In this document: positions 63,801 through 64,000 of the stretch, piece by piece
Position numbering within the stretch: position 1 is the stretch's first letter
How the letters are laid out: the number at the start of each line of letters is the position of its first letter
The notes under the pieces: model-generated
The model's database searches: none
What the model saw: only the letters and a program-made list of their open reading frames with translations
What the model was told of the DNA's origin: nothing
Translations under genes and position numbers: made by a program
Source of the DNA: Ferrimonas lipolytica
GTDB taxonomy: Bacteria; Pseudomonadota; Gammaproteobacteria; Enterobacterales; Shewanellaceae
NCBI RefSeq assembly: GCF_012295575.1
Contig: NZ_CP051180.1
Location: forward strand, 496,001-560,000
Reading direction: 5' to 3'
DNA: 64,000 nucleotides

Positions 63801-64000
63801 ATGTCTTATCAGGTTCTGGCGCGAAAATGGCGGCCAGCCACATTTGATCAAGTCGTCGGCCAAGAGCATGTCCTCAAAGCGCTGACCCACGCATTGCAAC
63901 ATAACCGCTTGCATCATGCCTATCTGTTCACCGGTACCCGTGGTGTTGGTAAAACCTCGATAGCGCGGTTGCTGGCCAAAGGTTTGAACTGCGAACAGGG
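63801..64000 (+). CDS. dnaX: DNA polymerase III subunits tau/gamma, N-terminal part
   Basis: The visible 66 codons read [20 protein letters not shown] and continue to the Walker A region [18 protein letters not shown] (core GTRGVGKTS). This is the start of the clamp-loader ATPase. The gene is cut by the window end. ATG at 63801 follows TTATTGGATAATC; the GGA is a weak ribosome site. Confidence 0.93.
   Translation, partial: MSYQVLARKWRPATFDQVVGQEHVLKALTHALQHNRLHHAYLFTGTRGVGKTSIARLLAKGLNCEQ

Overview
The window looks like a chromosomal segment of a facultatively anaerobic marine gammaproteobacterium of the Alteromonadales, close to Shewanella or Ferrimonas. I infer this from gene order and protein similarity by eye, not from a search. 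Signs include yfbV/ackA-pta, pflB-pflA, yhdT-panF, tesA/ybbA-ybbP, folX-yfcH, the rnm-yciO-scpAB-rluB block beside a trp operon, topA near cysB, and apt-dnaX.

Layout. Positions 1-2575 hold a dense tandem tRNA array: 10 tRNA-Glu(TTC), 9 tRNA-Val(TAC), 2 tRNA-Ala(GGC) and a third, cut tRNA-Ala. It is built from ~223-bp and ~792-bp tandem units and closed by a terminator. Positions 3-15.5 kb carry tesA/ybbA-ybbP, yfcH-folX, an AI-2E family transporter, a methyltransferase, two small proteins, gamma-glutamyltransferase, and a four-gene operon of two DUF1538 membrane proteins, a PII-like protein and a CBS protein. Positions 15.8-31 kb hold fermentative and overflow carbon metabolism (ackA-pta, pflB-pflA), pantothenate uptake (yhdT-panF), a MarR-like regulator, yciI-xthA, an OFA-type transporter and yciB.

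Positions 30.5-38.4 kb are a complete tryptophan operon on the minus strand. It has a TrpR-like operator, a leader peptide with three consecutive Trp codons and an attenuator, then a type I-beta DAHP synthase gene followed by trpE-trpG-trpD-trpCF-trpB-trpA. The genes are joined by 1- to 7-bp overlaps, except for short gaps of about 10 bp before trpB and none before the others. On the other strand lie rnm, yciO, scpA, scpB and rluB. Positions 42.5-60.3 kb hold yciK, a VolA-like surface lipase, sohB, a dicarboxylate/glutamate-type symporter, astB, topA, a coiled-coil membrane protein, cysB, a serine deaminase, ycfP, a YqhA-like protein and dusC.

Positions 60.5-62.9 kb contain an MNIO-type RiPP operon of the HvfABC/bufferin kind: a secreted precursor with twelve EGKCG motifs, a DUF692 MNIO maturase and its partner protein, followed by a 39-residue membrane protein. 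The window ends with apt and the start of dnaX.

The least explained structure is a dispersed, non-coding repeat family of about 290-300 bp when full length. It has ~25-bp imperfect terminal inverted repeats starting GGCTGTGT. Six loci occur (2774, 15717, 20217, 29635, 47480, 54147). Several have 7-9 bp target duplications. Five of the six abut the T-tract of an intrinsic terminator. This looks like a non-autonomous transposable element with a preference for terminators; no transposase lies in the window.
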